A stretch of 64,000 nt of DNA from Microbacterium sp. 1.5R (lineage in GTDB: Bacteria > Actinomycetota > Actinomycetes > Actinomycetales > Microbacteriaceae): contig NZ_CP018151.1 in assembly GCF_001889265.1 (NCBI RefSeq), positions 1,860,001-1,924,000 of the forward strand, given 5' to 3'. Shown here piece after piece: positions 27,021 to 36,483 of the stretch (the first letter of the stretch is position 1; each line of letters begins with the position of its first letter). The notes under the pieces were generated by a model. The model searched no databases. It was not told the origin of the DNA and was given only the letters and a program-made list of their open reading frames with translations. The translations under genes were made by a program, and so were the position numbers.

Positions 27021-27602
27021 GTGACCGCACACCCCGATGCCGGGACGATCTTCGACGCCGCCGTGGCTGAACTGCGCGACATCGCCTTCCGCTCAGACAT
27101 CACCATCCGCGAGATAGCGACGCCGCAGGGCCTCGCTCCGCACGCCCTCGCCCTCGCAGCCGACGTCCGCCCGGACGACGGCGGAGAGTCGGCATACGGG
27201 ACGGGACGTTTCGTTCTGCTGCATGACCCCGACAACCCGGCCGCATGGGACGGCGACTGGCGGATCGTGATCTTCGCCCAGGCGCCGCTCGAGACCGAGA
27301 TCGGCACCGACCCCCTGCTCGCCGACGTCACGTGGTCCTGGCTCGTCGATGCACTCGACTCGAGAGGCGCCGGCTACCACTCCGCGTCGGGCACGTCGAC
27401 CAAGACCCTGTCGAAGGGGTTCGGCGGACTCGCCGTCGAAGGAGACGGCGCACAGATAGAGTTGAGGGCGTCCTGGACACCCGAGGGCCCCTTCACACCC
27501 CATGTCGAGGCCTGGGTCGAACTGGTCGGGATGCTGGCGGGTCTTCCGCCCGGTTCCGAGGGCATCGCCGTTATCGGCGCGCGAAAGGCAGCACGTGACT
27601 GA
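27021..27602 (+). CDS. DUF3000 domain protein
   Basis: The 193-residue product matches the DUF3000 family, an actinobacterial group nearly always next to the RNase D gene. Recognisable stretches are RPDDGGESAYGTGRF, TWSWLVDAL and TKTLSKGFG. It starts with GTG at 27021 and overlaps the RNase D gene by 8 bp. Function is unknown; the conserved linkage suggests a partner role in RNA processing. Confidence 0.85.
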   Translation: MTAHPDAGTIFDAAVAELRDIAFRSDITIREIATPQGLAPHALALAADVRPDDGGESAYGTGRFVLLHDPDNPAAWDGDWRIVIFAQAPLETEIGTDPLLADVTWSWLVDALDSRGAGYHSASGTSTKTLSKGFGGLAVEGDGAQIELRASWTPEGPFTPHVEAWVELVGMLAGLPPGSEGIAVIGARKAARD

Positions 27603-28788
27603 ATACTCCGTGATCTCCGACGTCTCGGAGTTCCACGCGGCATGCGCCGCACTGGCCGCAGGAACTGGGCCTGTCGCCGTGGACGTCGAGAGGGCATCCG
27701 GATTCCGCTACTCCCAGCGCGCCTATCTCGTGCAGGTGTTCCGCCGCGACGCGGGGGTCTTCCTGTTCGACCCTCCCGCTCTCGGCGACTTCAGCCCTCT
27801 GCAGCAGGCCATCGGCGACGCCCTGTGGGTGTTCCACGCCGCCAGCCAGGATCTTCCGTCTCTGCGCGAACTCGATCTGCTCCCCCACACGATCTTCGAC
27901 ACGGAGCTCGCATCGCGACTGCTGGGTCATGACCGAGTCGGACTCGCCGCGGTCGTCGAGAACACGCTCGGCATCACGCTCAAGAAGGAGCACTCCGCGG
28001 CGGACTGGTCGACCAGACCCCTTCCCGCTGCATGGCTCGAGTACGCGGCACTCGATGTGCTGCACCTCATCGACGTCTACGAGGCTCTGGAGGCGGAGCT
28101 CGAGGAGCAGGGGAAGACCGAGTACGCGGCCGAGGAGTTCGCCGCCACGCTCGCCCGACTGCCGAAGCCTCCTCGCGAAGACCCCTGGCGACGACTCAGC
28201 GGACTGCACCAGGTGCGCGGCGCGCGGAACCTCGCGGTCGCTCGCTCGCTGTGGCAGGCTCGCGAGAGCTTCGCCCAGGATCAGGACGTCTCTCCCGGCC
28301 GTCTGGTGCCGGACCGGTCGCTCATCGCGGCCGTGCTGGCGAACCCGCAGAGCAAGCAGGCGCTCGCGGGGATCAAGGAGTTCCAGGGCCGAGCGAGCCG
28401 CACCCAGCTCGACCGCTGGTGGCAGGCGATGGTCGACGGACGTGCCACGGAGGAGCTTCCCAGGGAGCGGGTTCCCAGCGATACGCTGCCGCCGCCGCGA
28501 GCCTGGTCCGATCGCAATCCGGAGGCCGACGCGCGACTCAAAGCCGCCCGCCCGGTCGTCGAGGCCACGGCCGAGGAACTCGGGATGCCGACCGAGAACC
28601 TGCTCACCCCCGATCACCTGCGCCGTGTGGCGTGGGATGTACCGGGAACGACGCCCGAGGCCATCGGCGAGGCACTCGCCGCACTGGGTGCCCGCCCGTG
28701 GCAGATTGCACAGACTGCACAGAAGATCGCGGACGCCTTTGTAGAGGCGGCGCAAACGCCCGACGAGGCGTCCGCACCGGCTTCGTAG
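27595..28788 (+). CDS. rnd: Ribonuclease D
   Basis: The 397-residue protein has a DEDD-type 3'-5' exonuclease domain (about 1-180): AVDVERASGFRYSQRAYLVQ carries the first acidic pair in its first half, HAASQDLPSL the second region, and YAALDVLHLID the last motif. HRDC-type helical domains follow (about 200-390). RNase D trims the 3' ends of tRNA and other stable RNAs. GTG at 27595 follows AAGG at 7 bases; the frame is open further upstream but inside DUF3000. Confidence 0.92.
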   Translation: MTEYSVISDVSEFHAACAALAAGTGPVAVDVERASGFRYSQRAYLVQVFRRDAGVFLFDPPALGDFSPLQQAIGDALWVFHAASQDLPSLRELDLLPHTIFDTELASRLLGHDRVGLAAVVENTLGITLKKEHSAADWSTRPLPAAWLEYAALDVLHLIDVYEALEAELEEQGKTEYAAEEFAATLARLPKPPREDPWRRLSGLHQVRGARNLAVARSLWQARESFAQDQDVSPGRLVPDRSLIAAVLANPQSKQALAGIKEFQGRASRTQLDRWWQAMVDGRATEELPRERVPSDTLPPPRAWSDRNPEADARLKAARPVVEATAEELGMPTENLLTPDHLRRVAWDVPGTTPEAIGEALAALGARPWQIAQTAQKIADAFVEAAQTPDEASAPAS

Positions 28789-28861
28789 GTTCGATCCAAC
28801 CGATTCCTCCCCGTTTCCGGCCCTCCATAGACTGAGGCCACCGCACAAACTTGGAGGCAGA

Positions 28862-30067
28862 GTGGCCGAGATCTCGGACGTCTTCTTCGTCGATGGAGTG
28901 CGCACCCCCTTCGGGCGCGCCGGCGAAAAAGGCATGTACTGGAACACCCGCGCTGATGACCTCGCCGTCAAGGCGACCATCGGCCTGATGGAGCGGAATG
29001 CAGCCGTTCCGGCCGACCGCATCGACGACGTCGCCATCGCCGCGACCAGCCAGACCGGAGACCAGGGCCTGACCCTCGGGCGCTCCGTGGCGATCCTCGC
29101 GGGACTTCCGCAGACGGTGCCCGGACTCGCCGTCGAGCGCATGTGCGCGGGAGCGATGACGAGCGTCACCACGATGGGAGCATCGATCGGGGTCGGCATG
29201 TACGACTTCGCGCTCGCCGGCGGGGTCGAGCACATGGGTCACCACCCGATCGGCGGCAACGCCGACCCCAACCCGCGATTCGTCGCGGAGCGCATGGTCG
29301 ACCCCGGCGCTCTGAACATGGGTGTCACGGCCGAGCGCATCTTCGATCGCTTCCCGCACCTCACCAAGGAGCGCTCCGATCGATTCGGCATGCTCAGCCA
29401 GCACAAGGTGCAGGCGGCGTACGACGCGGGCAAGATCCAGCCGGATCTCGTGCCCGTCGCGACCAAGACCGCCGACGGCGCATGGGGCCTGGCGACGGAG
29501 GACGAAGGTCGTCGTCCGCAGACCACCATGGAGGACCTCGCGGCCCTCAAGACTCCTTTCCGCCCGCACGGCCGTGTGACCGCCGGAACCTCGTCGCCCC
29601 TCACAGACGGCGCCACGATGTCACTGCTCGCCGGAGGCGGCGCGGTCAAGGAGTTCGGTCTCGCACCGAAGATGCGCATGGTCTCGTTCGCCTTCGCAGG
29701 CGTGCAGCCGGAGATCATGGGAATCGGCCCGATTCCCTCGACCGAGAAGGCTCTGAAGAAGGCCGGACTCACGATCGCCGACATCGGCCTGTTCGAGCTC
29801 AACGAAGCCTTCGCCATCCAGGTGATCTCGCTGCTCGACCACTTCGGCATCGCCGACGACGACCCCCGCGTCAACCAGTGGGGCGGCGCGATCGCGCTGG
29901 GCCACCCGCTCGCGGCATCCGGCGTGCGTCTGATGATCCAGCTCGCGGCGCAGTTCGCCGAGCGACCCGATGTGCGCTACGGCCTGACGGCCATGTGCGT
30001 CGGTCTCGGACAGGGCGGCTCGGTCATCTGGGAGAACCCGCACTTCGACGGCAAGAAGAGGAAGTAA
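28862..30067 (+). CDS. fadA: Acetyl-CoA acyltransferase (thiolase)
   Basis: The 401-residue thiolase catalyses the last step of beta-oxidation. Catalytic residues are Cys95 (RMCAGAM), His348 (ALGHPLAASG) and Cys379 (AMCVGLGQGG). GTG at 28862 follows TTGGAGG. It is five bases upstream of the multifunctional dehydrogenase/hydratase gene, so the two form a FadAB-type operon. Confidence 0.95.
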   Translation: MAEISDVFFVDGVRTPFGRAGEKGMYWNTRADDLAVKATIGLMERNAAVPADRIDDVAIAATSQTGDQGLTLGRSVAILAGLPQTVPGLAVERMCAGAMTSVTTMGASIGVGMYDFALAGGVEHMGHHPIGGNADPNPRFVAERMVDPGALNMGVTAERIFDRFPHLTKERSDRFGMLSQHKVQAAYDAGKIQPDLVPVATKTADGAWGLATEDEGRRPQTTMEDLAALKTPFRPHGRVTAGTSSPLTDGATMSLLAGGGAVKEFGLAPKMRMVSFAFAGVQPEIMGIGPIPSTEKALKKAGLTIADIGLFELNEAFAIQVISLLDHFGIADDDPRVNQWGGAIALGHPLAASGVRLMIQLAAQFAERPDVRYGLTAMCVGLGQGGSVIWENPHFDGKKRK

Positions 30068-30072
30068 GCCTG

Positions 30073-32232
30073 ATGGCCCACTCGATTTCCGAGCAGTACG
30101 CGAACGTTGACTTCTCCCCCATCCAGGCGCTCACCGACGGCGAGGTGATCACGCACTCCCCCGTGCGTGACATCCGTCTCGCGTCGGGCAAGGTGCTCGC
30201 ACTGATCACCCTCGACAACGGACGCGACCACACGCGTCCGAACACTCTGGGGCCGGCGACGCTCACCGCCCTCGGTGAGACGCTGGACGGCCTGGCCGCT
30301 CGTGCGTCAGCCGGCGAGATCCAGGCGGTCGGCATCACCGGCAAGCAGTACATCCTGGCCGCCGGCGCCGATCTCTCCGACATCAGCAAGGTCGGGTCGC
30401 GGGACAACGCTCGCCTGATCGCGCAGCTCGGCCACAAGGTGCTCGGAAAGTTCGGGGAGCTCGGCGTTCCGTCGTTCGCCTTCGTGAACGGTCTCGCACT
30501 CGGAGGCGGACTCGAGATCGCACTCAACTCGACCTACCGCACGGTCGACGCCTCCGCCGCGGCGATCGCACTCCCCGAGGTCTTCCTCGGCATCATCCCC
30601 GGCTGGGGCGGCGCCTACCTGCTGCCCAACCTGATCGGGATCGAGAACGCCCTCGAGGTGGTCATCTCGAACCCGCTCAAGCAGAACCGGATGCTGAAGC
30701 CGCAGCAGGCGTTCGACCTCGGCATCGTCGACGCGATCTTCCCCGCCGCGAACTATCTCGAGAACTCGCTCGCGTGGGCGGACGCCGTGCTCGGCGGCAA
30801 GAAGGTCGAACGCAGGAACGAGCCGGGCAAGATCGAACGACTCACGAAGTGGCCGATCGCCATCAAGATGGCACGCGGCATGCTGGAATCGAAGATCGGC
30901 ACCGTCCCGAAGTCGCCCTACGCCGCACTCGACCTGCTCGACAAGGCCAAGAGCGGCACCAAGGCGGAGGGCTTCGCCCGTGAGGACGAGGCGCTCGCCG
31001 AACTCGTCACGGGCGACCAGTTCGCAGCATCCATGTACGCCTTCGACCTCGTGCAGAAGCGTGCGAAGCGTCCGGTGGGAGCCCCCGACAAGGCACTTGC
31101 GAAGAAGGTCACGAAGGTCGGCATCATCGGCGCTGGTCTCATGGCGAGCCAGTTCGCCCTGCTCTTCGTGCGCAAGCTGCAGGTGCCGGTACTCATCACC
31201 GACCTCGATCAGGCGCGCGTCGACAAGGGCGTGGCCTACATCCACGAGGAGATCGGCAAGCTCGAGGCCAAGGGCCGCCTGGATGCGGACTCCGCGAACA
31301 AGCTGCGCGCGCTCGTGACCGGGACGACGGACAAGAACCTCTATGCGGACTGCGACTTCGTCATCGAGGCCGTGTTCGAGGAGGTCGGCGTCAAGCAGCA
31401 GGTGTTCGGCGAGATCGAGAAGATCATCGCCGAGGACGCGATCCTGGCGACCAACACCTCCTCGCTCTCGGTCGAGGAGATCGGCGCGAAGCTCGCTCAC
31501 CCCGAGCGCCTCGTCGGCTTCCACTTCTTCAACCCGGTGGCAGTGATGCCGCTGATCGAGATCGTCAAGACACCGACGACCTCGGAGGCGGCGCTCTCGA
31601 CCGCGTTCGTCGTCGCGAAGAATCTCGGCAAGAACGCGGTGCTCACCGCCGACGCGCCGGGCTTCGTCGTGAACCGTCTGCTGGCCAAGGTCATGGGCGA
31701 AGCGGCTCGCGCGGTGTACGAGGGCACCCCGATCACGGATGTCGAGAAGGCCTTCGCGCCCCTCGGACTCCCGATGGGTCCCTTCCAGCTGATCGATCTG
31801 GTCGGATGGAAGGTCGCCGCCCACGTGCAGGACACGATGGCGCACGCGTTCCCCGACCGCTTCTACGCGAACGAGAACTTCCACGCTCTCGCGGAGCTCG
31901 ACGCGGTCATCGAGAAGGACAAGGGCGGTCGTGTGACCGGTTGGGCCAAGCAGGCCGAGAAGCTGCTGAAGCCCGCTGTCGGCAAGACGCCCGCGTCGGC
32001 CGAGACGATCCTGCAACGGGTGCAGGACGGCCTTGCGAGCGAGATCAAGATGATGCTCGACGAGGGTGTCGTACTCGAGGTCGAGGACATCGACCTGTGC
32101 CTGATCCTCGGCGCGGGCTGGCCCTTCATCGATGGCGGGGCGTCGCCCTACCTCGACCGCGAGGGCGCCTCGCAGCGCGCGTTCGGCGGAGAGTTCCACA
32201 CCCCGCAGATCCGCGGCATCGAGCACGGCTGA
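30073..32232 (+). CDS. fadB: 3-hydroxyacyl-CoA dehydrogenase/enoyl-CoA hydratase (FadB type)
   Basis: The 719-residue protein joins a crotonase domain (about 40-230, with AAGADLSD oxyanion loop and GLALGGGLEIAL) to an NAD-binding 3-hydroxyacyl-CoA dehydrogenase (about 340-620, GIIGAGLMASQFA then GFHFFNPVAVM with the catalytic His) and a C-terminal dehydrogenase repeat. It performs the hydration and oxidation steps for the neighbouring thiolase. ATG at 30073 is set by the fadA stop five bases earlier; the same frame stays open far upstream inside fadA but only by chance. Confidence 0.95.
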   Translation: MAHSISEQYANVDFSPIQALTDGEVITHSPVRDIRLASGKVLALITLDNGRDHTRPNTLGPATLTALGETLDGLAARASAGEIQAVGITGKQYILAAGADLSDISKVGSRDNARLIAQLGHKVLGKFGELGVPSFAFVNGLALGGGLEIALNSTYRTVDASAAAIALPEVFLGIIPGWGGAYLLPNLIGIENALEVVISNPLKQNRMLKPQQAFDLGIVDAIFPAANYLENSLAWADAVLGGKKVERRNEPGKIERLTKWPIAIKMARGMLESKIGTVPKSPYAALDLLDKAKSGTKAEGFAREDEALAELVTGDQFAASMYAFDLVQKRAKRPVGAPDKALAKKVTKVGIIGAGLMASQFALLFVRKLQVPVLITDLDQARVDKGVAYIHEEIGKLEAKGRLDADSANKLRALVTGTTDKNLYADCDFVIEAVFEEVGVKQQVFGEIEKIIAEDAILATNTSSLSVEEIGAKLAHPERLVGFHFFNPVAVMPLIEIVKTPTTSEAALSTAFVVAKNLGKNAVLTADAPGFVVNRLLAKVMGEAARAVYEGTPITDVEKAFAPLGLPMGPFQLIDLVGWKVAAHVQDTMAHAFPDRFYANENFHALAELDAVIEKDKGGRVTGWAKQAEKLLKPAVGKTPASAETILQRVQDGLASEIKMMLDEGVVLEVEDIDLCLILGAGWPFIDGGASPYLDREGASQRAFGGEFHTPQIRGIEHG

Positions 32233-32243
32233 GCTGAACCTCT

Positions 32244-32272
32244 GGGGGGCCGCCGTCCGGCGGCCCCCTTTT
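32244..32272 (+). terminator. Intrinsic terminator after fadAB
   Basis: GGGGGCCGCC and GGCGGCCCCC pair perfectly around a 4-nt loop and are followed by TTTT. It lies 12 bp after the fadB stop and just before the convergent GMC gene, so it may serve both. Confidence 0.9.
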
Positions 32273-32278
32273 CCATGT

Positions 32279-33931
32279 CTACGGTGCAGGACGCTCGTCG
32301 AGCTCACCGGAACGCGGCCAGAACGACATCGCTCTCTCAGCGAGCGCGGTGATCGTGAGCGACGGATTCACCCCGGGATTCGCGGGAACCGCTGCGCCGT
32401 CCATGACGTGCAGCCCCGGGTGACCCCACACCCGGTGGAAGGGGTCGACGACACCGGTCTCGGGCGCCCCAGAGATCACCGCTCCGCCGAGGAAGTGGGC
32501 GGTGAGCGGAATCCCGAAGATCTCGGGCCAGGATCCGCGAGGCTCGGCGGCGACCCCGCCGTCCTTCTCGACACGCGCGGCGATCGCCGAAGCCGCGCGA
32601 TGAGCCTGCGGAAGATGACTGGGGTTCGGTGCGCCGTGCCCCTGCGCGCTCGTCATGACCATCCGCCCGAATCTGCGCCGGAGCGACAGAGTGAGCGAAT
32701 TGTCCAGGGTCTGCATCACGAGTGCGATGATGCCCCGTTCGCTCCAACGTCGGAGCGAGCCCAGGTGCAACTGACGGATCGGTGCGCGGGCGACCTGGCC
32801 CAGCACACTCACGAGACGGCCTCCGAGACCTCGGTCGCCCGGCACCATCAGCGACGCAAGGGCCCCCATCAGGTTCGATCCCGGCCCGTACCGCACATTC
32901 TCGACGTGAGTGCTCTCGTCGATGTGGAACGAGGTCGTGATCGCGACACCGTGCGCGAGTTCGAGGGACGCCGGAACGGCGACGGCGACGGCACCGTCGA
33001 GAGCCTCGGAGTTGGTCCGCGTCAGGCGACCCACCGCATCGGAGACCCGTGGAAGGGCCCCGGACAGCTTCATCCGATGCAGCAGCTGTTGCGTGCCCCA
33101 GGTTCCCGCGGCGAGCACCACCTGACGCGCGCTCACGGTGCGACGGTCGCGCCGGAACCACGCTCCGCTGCGCTCCGTCGTCACGGCGAAGCCGCCGTCT
33201 GCCAGGGCGCGCACCTCGGTGACGGTGCGCAGCGCTTCGATGACGGCGCCTCTCCTCTCGGCCAGCGCCAGGTAGTTCTTCATGAGCGTGTTCTTCGCGC
33301 CGACGCGGCATCCGACCATGCAGTTGCCGCAGAGAGTGCATCCGGTGCGGTCCGGCCCCTCGCCACCGAAGAAGGGATCGGGCGTTCGGACTCCCGGCGC
33401 GCCGAACCAGACCCCGACCGGCGCGTGTCGGAATGTGCTTCCTACGCCGAGATCTTCGGCCGCTCCTGCCATGATGCGCTCGACGGGTCCGGAGTGCGGG
33501 TAGCGCTCGACCACCCCGAGCATCCGCTTCGCCGTCGCATAGTGCGGCGCCAGCTCCTCCTCCCAGTCTGCGAGAGCGCCCCACTGCGGATCCGCGAAGA
33601 ACGCTCCGCCGGGCTGGTACAGCGTATTGGCATAGTTGAGAGACCCGCCGCCCACGCCCGCCCCGGCGAGGATCATCACGTGCGGCAGGCGATGGATGCG
33701 CTGGATGCCGAAACAGCCGAGCCTCGGTGCCCACAGATAGCGGCGCACGTCCCAGCTGGTCTTCGCGAAGTCCTCGTCCTCGAAGCGTCGGCCCGCCTCG
33801 TACACGCGGACACGGTAGCCCTTCTCCACGAGCCGCAACGCAGCGACCGATCCGCCGAACCCCGAGCCGATGACGACGACGTCCTCGTCGAAGTCCTGGG
33901 CGTGGTGCGGAGAAGCCGACCTGTGGTTCAC
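32279..33931 (-). CDS. GMC-family flavin oxidoreductase (cholesterol-oxidase-like)
   Basis: The 550-residue enzyme has the FAD motif GSGFGG at about 22-27, GAGVGGGSLNYANTLY near 105, and the closing motif MDGAAVPANPGVNPS near 520. A Cys-rich insert, GCTLCGNCMVGCRVGAKN (about residue 205), recalls the ferredoxin-like cluster of one GMC subgroup. It should oxidise an alcohol with FAD; steroid or fatty alcohol are candidates. GTG at 33931 overlaps the lipid kinase stop as GTGA, making it the third gene of a coupled unit. Confidence 0.88.
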   Translation of the reverse strand: MNHRSASPHHAQDFDEDVVVIGSGFGGSVAALRLVEKGYRVRVYEAGRRFEDEDFAKTSWDVRRYLWAPRLGCFGIQRIHRLPHVMILAGAGVGGGSLNYANTLYQPGGAFFADPQWGALADWEEELAPHYATAKRMLGVVERYPHSGPVERIMAGAAEDLGVGSTFRHAPVGVWFGAPGVRTPDPFFGGEGPDRTGCTLCGNCMVGCRVGAKNTLMKNYLALAERRGAVIEALRTVTEVRALADGGFAVTTERSGAWFRRDRRTVSARQVVLAAGTWGTQQLLHRMKLSGALPRVSDAVGRLTRTNSEALDGAVAVAVPASLELAHGVAITTSFHIDESTHVENVRYGPGSNLMGALASLMVPGDRGLGGRLVSVLGQVARAPIRQLHLGSLRRWSERGIIALVMQTLDNSLTLSLRRRFGRMVMTSAQGHGAPNPSHLPQAHRAASAIAARVEKDGGVAAEPRGSWPEIFGIPLTAHFLGGAVISGAPETGVVDPFHRVWGHPGLHVMDGAAVPANPGVNPSLTITALAERAMSFWPRSGELDERPAP

Positions 33932-34839
33932 GGTGTCCCTCCGGCACCTGAGGGGACGAGGACGGCCAGCGCGGAGCGCCGGATTCCGATCATGCACTCA
34001 TCTTCGGCGATGCGCTCTCCGTCGGCGTAGACGACGAGTCCAGGCGCGCTCACTGTCACGGTACGAGCCTGGCGCCGCGTCACCTCCGGTCGAGCGAGAT
34101 GCACTCCGCGCAGCAGGAGCGGGAACAGCCGCAGCAGGCGGAGCCGGGTCAGCGGCGCGACGTGCACGATGTCCAGCATCCCGTCGTCCGCGGCGGCGCC
34201 CACGCAGAGAGGCATGCCACCTCCGTAGCTCGGCGTATTGCCCACGGCGACGAGCGTTCCCGGCAGGTGAACCGGCTCCGCGCCATCGAGGGAGACGGTG
34301 AAATCCATCGGCCGCAGTCGCACGAGCTCCACGACCAGCGCCAGGTAGTAGCGCAGCACGCCGCGCGGCCAGCGCAGCCGATTGGTCCGATCGCTCACCT
34401 TCGCATCGAACCCGAGGGCGGCGATCGTCAGGAACAGATCGACGCGGTCGGCGGCGCGGACTTCGCCGACATCGATCGTGCGCGGGATACCCGTCAGAGC
34501 GAGCTCGGCCGCAGCGACCGCGTCGCGACGCGGCAGGCCCAGGGCTCGAGCGAGGTCGTTGCCCGTGCCCGCAGGCACCAGGACCACCGGAACCCCCGCA
34601 GCGCAGACCACGTCGAGGATGCCGGACAGCGTGCCGTCTCCGCCCACCACGACGAGCACCCCCGGGCGCGCGTCGAGCGCCCGAGTCGCCAGGAGCCGAC
34701 TCGATGCTGCCGACTCTCCCGTGTACGCCCGCACGTCCGCTCCTCGGGATCGCAGGTGCGCCACGGCGACCTCGGTCTCTCGGGCGCCACGACCTTTTCC
34801 TGCGAACGGGTTCGACAGCACCGCGATGTGCTCAGCCAC
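33928..34839 (-). CDS. Diacylglycerol/lipid kinase family protein
   Basis: The 303-residue protein has the DAGK catalytic domain: SNPFAGKGRG (about 8-17), VVVGGDGTLSG (about 64-74) and VPAGTGNDLARALG (about 90-103). It phosphorylates diacylglycerol or a related lipid alcohol. GTG at 34839 overlaps the flavoprotein gene by 8 bp. In M. tuberculosis the matching gene, recalled as Rv2252, is a diacylglycerol kinase linked to phosphatidylinositol mannosides. Confidence 0.88.
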   Translation of the reverse strand: MAEHIAVLSNPFAGKGRGARETEVAVAHLRSRGADVRAYTGESAASSRLLATRALDARPGVLVVVGGDGTLSGILDVVCAAGVPVVLVPAGTGNDLARALGLPRRDAVAAAELALTGIPRTIDVGEVRAADRVDLFLTIAALGFDAKVSDRTNRLRWPRGVLRYYLALVVELVRLRPMDFTVSLDGAEPVHLPGTLVAVGNTPSYGGGMPLCVGAAADDGMLDIVHVAPLTRLRLLRLFPLLLRGVHLARPEVTRRQARTVTVSAPGLVVYADGERIAEDECMIGIRRSALAVLVPSGAGGTP

Positions 34840-36463
34840 GTCCGCGCGACCGATCCGACGAGATGACCGCTCCCGGGTTGAGGATCCACGTCGGATCGAG
34901 CTCCCGCTTGATGGCCGCGAGGATTCGCACCCCCGTGTCTCCGATCTCCTGCTCCAGCCAGGCGGCATGATCACGACCGACCGCATGGTGATGGCTGATG
35001 GTACCGCCCGCCGCGAGCAGCGCATCGTTCACCCGTCGCTTGATCTGCGTCCAGGTGTCGAGCGGTTCGGATCGGAGGTTCGCGATCACCGTGAAATACA
35101 GCGAGGCTCCGGTGGGATAGACGTGCGAGACGTGGCACATCACGTACGACCGGGCGCCGGCATCCTCGAATCCTGCGCGAAGAGCCGACGTGACCGCCGC
35201 TCTGAGGTGCAGCAGGTTCGACCAGGTGGTCGCCGTCTCGAGCGTCTCGCAGAACACTCCTGCATCCAGCAGCGAGTCGCGCAGATACGGACCGTCGAAG
35301 CGCCCGGAGAGCCACCCCTCTGCGGCGCCCTCACCCGACGAGATCCCACCGGCCGCCGCCAGGATCGCCGATGTGCGCCCCCGACGCTCGGCGATGTCGT
35401 CTCCCTCATAGACGGTGACGAGGCTCGCGCCCTTCGCGAGGGCCCGCCCGATCCGACCGACCTGGGCGAGGCTGACCGCCGTCTCGGCTTCATCCGACAG
35501 ACGCAGCACTGTCGGGCCGCCACCGTGCTGCGTCACGCGGCGCAGTCCATCGACGCCCTGCGTGAAGTCCGCGAAGGTCCAGGCTTCGAAGAGGCGGTCA
35601 CGCGGTACCGGATGAACGCGCACTCTCACTTCGGTGATGACGCCGAAGATGCCCTCCGACCCCAGGAAGACGCGGACGAGATCGGGCCCGGCTGAAGATC
35701 CCGGCGACCGTCCGAGCTCGATGTCGCCGGTCGGCGTCGCGACTCTCAGCCCGGTGACCATGGAGTCGAATCGCCCATGCCCTGCCGAGTTCTGACCTGA
35801 CGAGCGTGCAGCGGCGAACCCTCCGATCGTGGCGTACCGGAAGCTCTGGGGGTAGTGACCGAGTTCGAACCCCCTGGCCGCGAGCAGAGCCTCAGCATCC
35901 GGCCCCGTCGTTCCGGCGGCGAGAATCGCTTCGCCGCTCGCCTCGTCGAAGTGGATGAGGCCCGAGAGCCGGCGCAGATCCAGGCTGACGACAGCGCGGT
36001 GCGTGCCGCGTTCGGGATCGAGAGCGCCCACCACGCTCGTCCCACCGCCGAACGGGATCACGGCTATCCTCCGGTCGACGCACGCCCGGAGCACCGCCGC
36101 GACCTCATCGTGGGTTCCCGGCAGCACCACCGCGTCAGGGGAAGTCTGCTGAGGTCTACGGCGCCGGAGAAGGTCCGGCGTCGAACGTCCCCCGGCATGG
36201 CGGATGCGCGTCTCGCTCGAGGTGTCGATGTGCTCTGCGCCGACGACGGCGGCCAGTCCCTCGAGATCGTCCTCCTGGAGCGACGACGGCGCGAGCGCCA
36301 CCTCGGCGAGTTCCACGGGCGTCGCGGGCCTGTGCACGCGACCGAGCAGCAACGGCAGCATCATCCGGACGGCGCGCGGCAGATCCGACGCCCTGGCGGG
36401 ATCGCCCCAGCCGTTCCATCGCATCTCCGTCGTCACGGCAACCCTGCCGTTCTCTGAGCCCAT
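34832..36463 (-). CDS. FAD-binding oxidase, alkyl-dihydroxyacetonephosphate synthase-like
   Basis: The 543-residue flavoprotein of the vanillyl-alcohol oxidase fold binds FAD through IPFGGGTSVVGAL (about residue 135) and ATIGGFAAARSSGQNSAG (about 210), and ends with SHHHAVGRDH (about 505), a set shared with alkyl-DHAP synthases. AGPS enzymes swap the acyl chain of acyl-DHAP for a fatty alcohol to make ether lipids. Partners GlpD and lipid kinase fit a glycerolipid role. ATG at 36463 lacks a ribosome-binding site; GTG at 36436 with AGGG upstream is an alternative. It is divergent from tetR. Confidence 0.82.
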   Translation of the reverse strand: MGSENGRVAVTTEMRWNGWGDPARASDLPRAVRMMLPLLLGRVHRPATPVELAEVALAPSSLQEDDLEGLAAVVGAEHIDTSSETRIRHAGGRSTPDLLRRRRPQQTSPDAVVLPGTHDEVAAVLRACVDRRIAVIPFGGGTSVVGALDPERGTHRAVVSLDLRRLSGLIHFDEASGEAILAAGTTGPDAEALLAARGFELGHYPQSFRYATIGGFAAARSSGQNSAGHGRFDSMVTGLRVATPTGDIELGRSPGSSAGPDLVRVFLGSEGIFGVITEVRVRVHPVPRDRLFEAWTFADFTQGVDGLRRVTQHGGGPTVLRLSDEAETAVSLAQVGRIGRALAKGASLVTVYEGDDIAERRGRTSAILAAAGGISSGEGAAEGWLSGRFDGPYLRDSLLDAGVFCETLETATTWSNLLHLRAAVTSALRAGFEDAGARSYVMCHVSHVYPTGASLYFTVIANLRSEPLDTWTQIKRRVNDALLAAGGTISHHHAVGRDHAAWLEQEIGDTGVRILAAIKRELDPTWILNPGAVISSDRSRGRG

Positions 36464-36465
36464 GC

Positions 36466-36478
36466 GTTACAGTGTGAC
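36466..36478. promoter_or_regulatory. Likely TetR operator between the divergent lipid genes
   Basis: GTTACA-G-TGTGAC is an imperfect 13-bp palindrome (one mismatch) in the 20-bp gap between the flavoprotein and tetR starts. Such a short divergent gap leaves little room for anything else, so the local TetR protein is the probable ligand. Confidence 0.45.
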
Positions 36479-36483
36479 AGATC

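Noticed and set aside
29143..30072. An upstream extension of the fadB reading frame through fadA.
   Set aside because: The extension is Arg-rich nonsense inside fadA; the start at 30073 matches the FadB family N-terminus.
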